Below, in pieces: positions 61,801-64,000 of a stretch of DNA of 64,000 bases (position 1 is its first letter; each line of letters begins with the position of its first letter). Made by a program: the position numbers and the translations under genes. The stretch spans positions 1,488,001-1,552,000 of the forward strand of contig JANTQA010000072.1 of NCBI GenBank assembly GCA_027625915.1, written 5' to 3'. The notes beneath the pieces were generated by a model. The model made no database searches and was not told where the DNA came from. It saw only the letters and a program-made list of their open reading frames with translations. This DNA is from Anaeramoeba flamelloides. Its lineage: Eukaryota > Metamonada > Anaeramoebidae.

Positions 61801-62545
61801 AACAATAAAATTCTTACAAAAAAATAGAAAAACTATTAAAGGAATTTTACATAATTAGATCTAAAATATGAATGAAATTAACATTTTCATCATCAAATAT
61901 TGTGAATTGCTCCCATTTACAAAGAGGAAGGGCGGGGGGTGAAGAGTAATGTTAAATTATAGACCAATCATGGTTAATACCTAAATAGTAAGAATTTTGT
62001 TTAAACCCATTTATACAATAATTCATAGATCTATTAACAAAAAAACCTGCTAAAATTATATTTAGAGAATAATTTCCATAAAAAACTTATTTTTTAAATA
62101 AATAAAAAAAATAATAAAGAATAAAATATACACTATTAGAATTAATTTGACAAAATATTTTGGCTCACACTTGTATAAGAAATGGAAATTGAAAATTAAA
62201 TTCCAAGTTAGGAAAAACTACTACTACATTCATTAACTTTTCAACTTTAATAATAAAGTTTATAAGCAATATAATCAAAATTCCAGAACTTCAAATTCTC
62301 AATGCTATTGAAAAATATTGTAGTTGGTAGTACCACCTTTTTTAAAAAGTCTTGAGTCAAAAAAAGGTGTTTTTTCAGGTAAAAGATTTTAAATAAATGT
62401 CTGGACGAATTTTAGTTGAATTCTACTTCGAAGTATTTACTTGAATATATAATAACGAATCGTTTTGAAAATGTTGTACTCATCTAATAAAACTGAAATA
62501 GAGGAAAAAATTCTCCAGAATAAATATTTTGATGTGTCCGGTAGG
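58898..62545. other. intergenic, no firm gene
   Basis: About 3.6 kb of A/T tracts. A 103-codon minus-strand frame at 59712-60023 (MRKSSLHFIHNSLQDTLLLF, membrane-like) is longer than expected by chance but has no family motif. An A-run/G-run patch near 61920 (GGAAGGGCGGGGGG) stands out in composition only. Confidence 0.4.
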
Positions 62546-62748
62546 TTTTCCAGGATTTGAAAGAATTGAGTATAATCCCCGATTTTACTAAATTATTTGA
62601 AATTCTGGAAAATTGCGTTAGGTTTTTTTGAGTTTTCTGTTTATTTGTTAAATCTCTAGATTTTCGATAAGTTTTTTTTACTTTTCGAAATAATCCGAAA
62701 ATATATTAAAATTTTCTGTTTATTTCAAAAATTAAAAAAACCTAACGG
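62546..62748. repeat. composite fold-back repeat, copy at right end
   Basis: Block 1 (TTTTCCAGGATTTGAAAGAA ... TTTGAAATTCTGGAAAA) is followed by block 2 (GTTAGGTTTTTTTGAGTTTT ... AAAAAAACCTAAC), the same order as at 14454 and the reverse of that at 24961. Confidence 0.6.
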
Positions 62749-63299
62749 GAAAATCAAAAAATAAATTTTTTTCAATTTAAAAAAATAAATAATTCTTTAA
62801 TATTCAAAATAATTGATTGCATAATTAGAAATATATTCTTTGGATGAAATTTATTAAATTTGAAATACTTTTAAAATATATTATTATAACCGCTTAACTC
62901 GTGAAAAAAACAATATTCAGATTTTTTAACTATTAAGTTTCAAAAAAATCTTTCGAGAACCTGGAAAATTGATTTTTCCAACTTTAATTGTTAAATATCT
63001 TGAAAAATAATTTTTGATCCAAGATCTTTTCTTAACCAATAGTGTTTATTATGAGTGAACTTATTCAAAAAGTGAAAAATAATTAAATGTTTAATTTTTT
63101 TTTTTCTAAAAAATTTTTTTCATGAATGTGATATATCAAAAATAGAGGCTTGGCTGTTTATTTAAAAAGCAGGGTATAAAATAAATTTAAAGAATGAATG
63201 TATTTTTATGGTATACCGCCCGTTATCGGTAGCTTTTGTGATCTTAATCTATCTTTTTGTTATCGAAAAGAAAAATTTAGGAAATTTCATTTGAAATTA
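62749..63299. other. 3' flank of the actin gene
   Basis: A/T-rich; a small palindrome TACCG...CGGTA near 63214 lies about 85 bp beyond the actin stop codon. No gene seen. Confidence 0.35.
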
Positions 63300-64000
63300 T
63301 TACATTAATTGAAGATTCGATGGTTTATGGACAATTGAAACACCTTCTTGGTTATAGTTTTCTTTTGTTAACCAAGCCTGTTGAAATGAGGAAAGGCTAG
63401 CAAGGATTGAACCGCCGATCCAGGTTGAATACTTTCTTTCTGGTGGTGCAATAACCTTCACGGTTGCCTTCTGGGGAGCTAGCTTGGAAATTTCTTTCTG
63501 TATCCTTTGTGCAAGGCCTTGAAACATTGAAGATCCACCAGACAATATGATATTTTGATAAAGATTATTTCTGTAATTGAAGTCACATGACGAAATCGAT
63601 TGGTAAATGGTGTTAATAAGGCCCGGCATTGAGCTGCCTAAAAGATGGGGTTGTAAAAGAGTTTCTGTTGCTCTGAACCGTTCGTTGCCAATGAGGATCA
63701 TTTGGCCGTCTGGGAGTTCGTAATTCTTTTCGAATCTTGTTGACTGGGAAGCAACTCTCATTTCCTCTTTATAGTCTAAGGCGGTATAACACAATTTTTC
63801 TTTCATGTCCCGGACGATTTCTCTTTCAGCGGAGGTGGTGAAGGAGTATCCTCGCTCGGCAAGGATTTTCAAAAAATAGTCTGTTATCGATGCCCCTCCC
63901 ATATCGAGTCTGGTCCTTGAGCCTGGAAGGGAAGCGGCTTGATAGAAGGAATCAACTGTTGTCTGTTGGCCACCAATATCAACAACAGTGCCTGTGAGAC
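63300..64000 (-). CDS. divergent actin, C-terminal two thirds (5' end beyond window)
   Basis: Actin-family ATP-binding cytoskeletal protein, 233 residues from about actin position 150 to the end. Well conserved: RGYSFTTSAEREIVRDMKEKLCYTALD, YELPDGQMILIGNERFR, NIILSGGSSMFQGLA, KVIAPPERKYSTWIGGSILASLSSFQQAW. Unusual: the phosphate-2 region reads VVDIGGQQTTVD where actin has VLDSGDGVTHTV. Asp154 is kept, but positions matching Asp157 and His161 are Gly and Thr. The next loop (YQAASLPGSRTRLDMGGASITDYF) also differs, and the tail is HKPSNLQLM instead of HRKCF. Higher GC than its flanks. It is nearer conventional actin than most Arps, so I call it divergent actin. The reading frame is open to the window edge with no intron seen. 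Confidence 0.9.
   Translation of the reverse strand, partial: LTGTVVDIGGQQTTVDSFYQAASLPGSRTRLDMGGASITDYFLKILAERGYSFTTSAEREIVRDMKEKLCYTALDYKEEMRVASQSTRFEKNYELPDGQMILIGNERFRATETLLQPHLLGSSMPGLINTIYQSISSCDFNYRNNLYQNIILSGGSSMFQGLAQRIQKEISKLAPQKATVKVIAPPERKYSTWIGGSILASLSSFQQAWLTKENYNQEGVSIVHKPSNLQLM

Overview
The window is a strongly AT-rich nuclear segment of a unicellular eukaryote. Genes are widely spaced and carry spliceosomal introns, reading frames use the standard stop codons, and proteins hold long runs of Lys, Asn, Glu, Asp and Ser. Together with the actin and calponin-homology genes this suits a free-living amoeboid protist; the repeat style (EN, K and D runs) recalls Anaeramoeba-like organisms, but that assignment is inference and nothing here proves it.

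Layout. 0.6-4.1 kb: first two exons of an amino-acid transporter (minus), split by a 3.1 kb intron and running off the left edge. 10.7-12.9 kb: cytosolic phenylalanyl-tRNA synthetase alpha (minus, 3 exons). 18.6-23.8 kb: CCT2, the beta subunit of the TRiC/CCT chaperonin (plus, 5 exons, one 2.8 kb intron). 28.4 kb: tRNA-Arg(TCG) (minus). 30.8-31.8 kb: a p24/TMED cargo protein of the ER-Golgi shuttle (minus, 2 exons). 36.9-39.9 kb: a Lys-rich gene that appears to join a calponin-homology domain to a degenerate Mob domain, interrupted by a frame change at an A15 tract. 42.8-47.7 kb: a protein of more than 1,600 residues that reads as about ten PH-like modules in a row. 57.2-57.9 kb: ribosomal protein eL20 (plus, 2 exons). 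63.3-64.0 kb: the C-terminal part of a divergent actin (minus, cut by the right edge).

The recognised genes are core housekeeping (translation, protein folding, secretion) plus cytoskeletal or signalling proteins. They share no pathway and form no operon.

The spaces between genes hold many small DNA-transposon relics, mostly with TA target duplications and CAGT-like ends typical of Tc1/mariner. There are four copies of a ~195-250 bp palindromic MITE, three copies of a ~475 bp element, a separate 470 bp element, a 128 bp fold-back, a 428 bp fold-back, a composite palindromic repeat, and two decayed stretches that look like a mariner-type DNA-binding domain. One MITE sits inside another repeat, and a second copy of that repeat shows the empty site. 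I saw no LTR element, virus-like element, CRISPR array, rRNA or bacterial operon.

All exon borders were placed by eye from protein-family similarity, reading phase and GT-AG sites. No transcript or database evidence was available.
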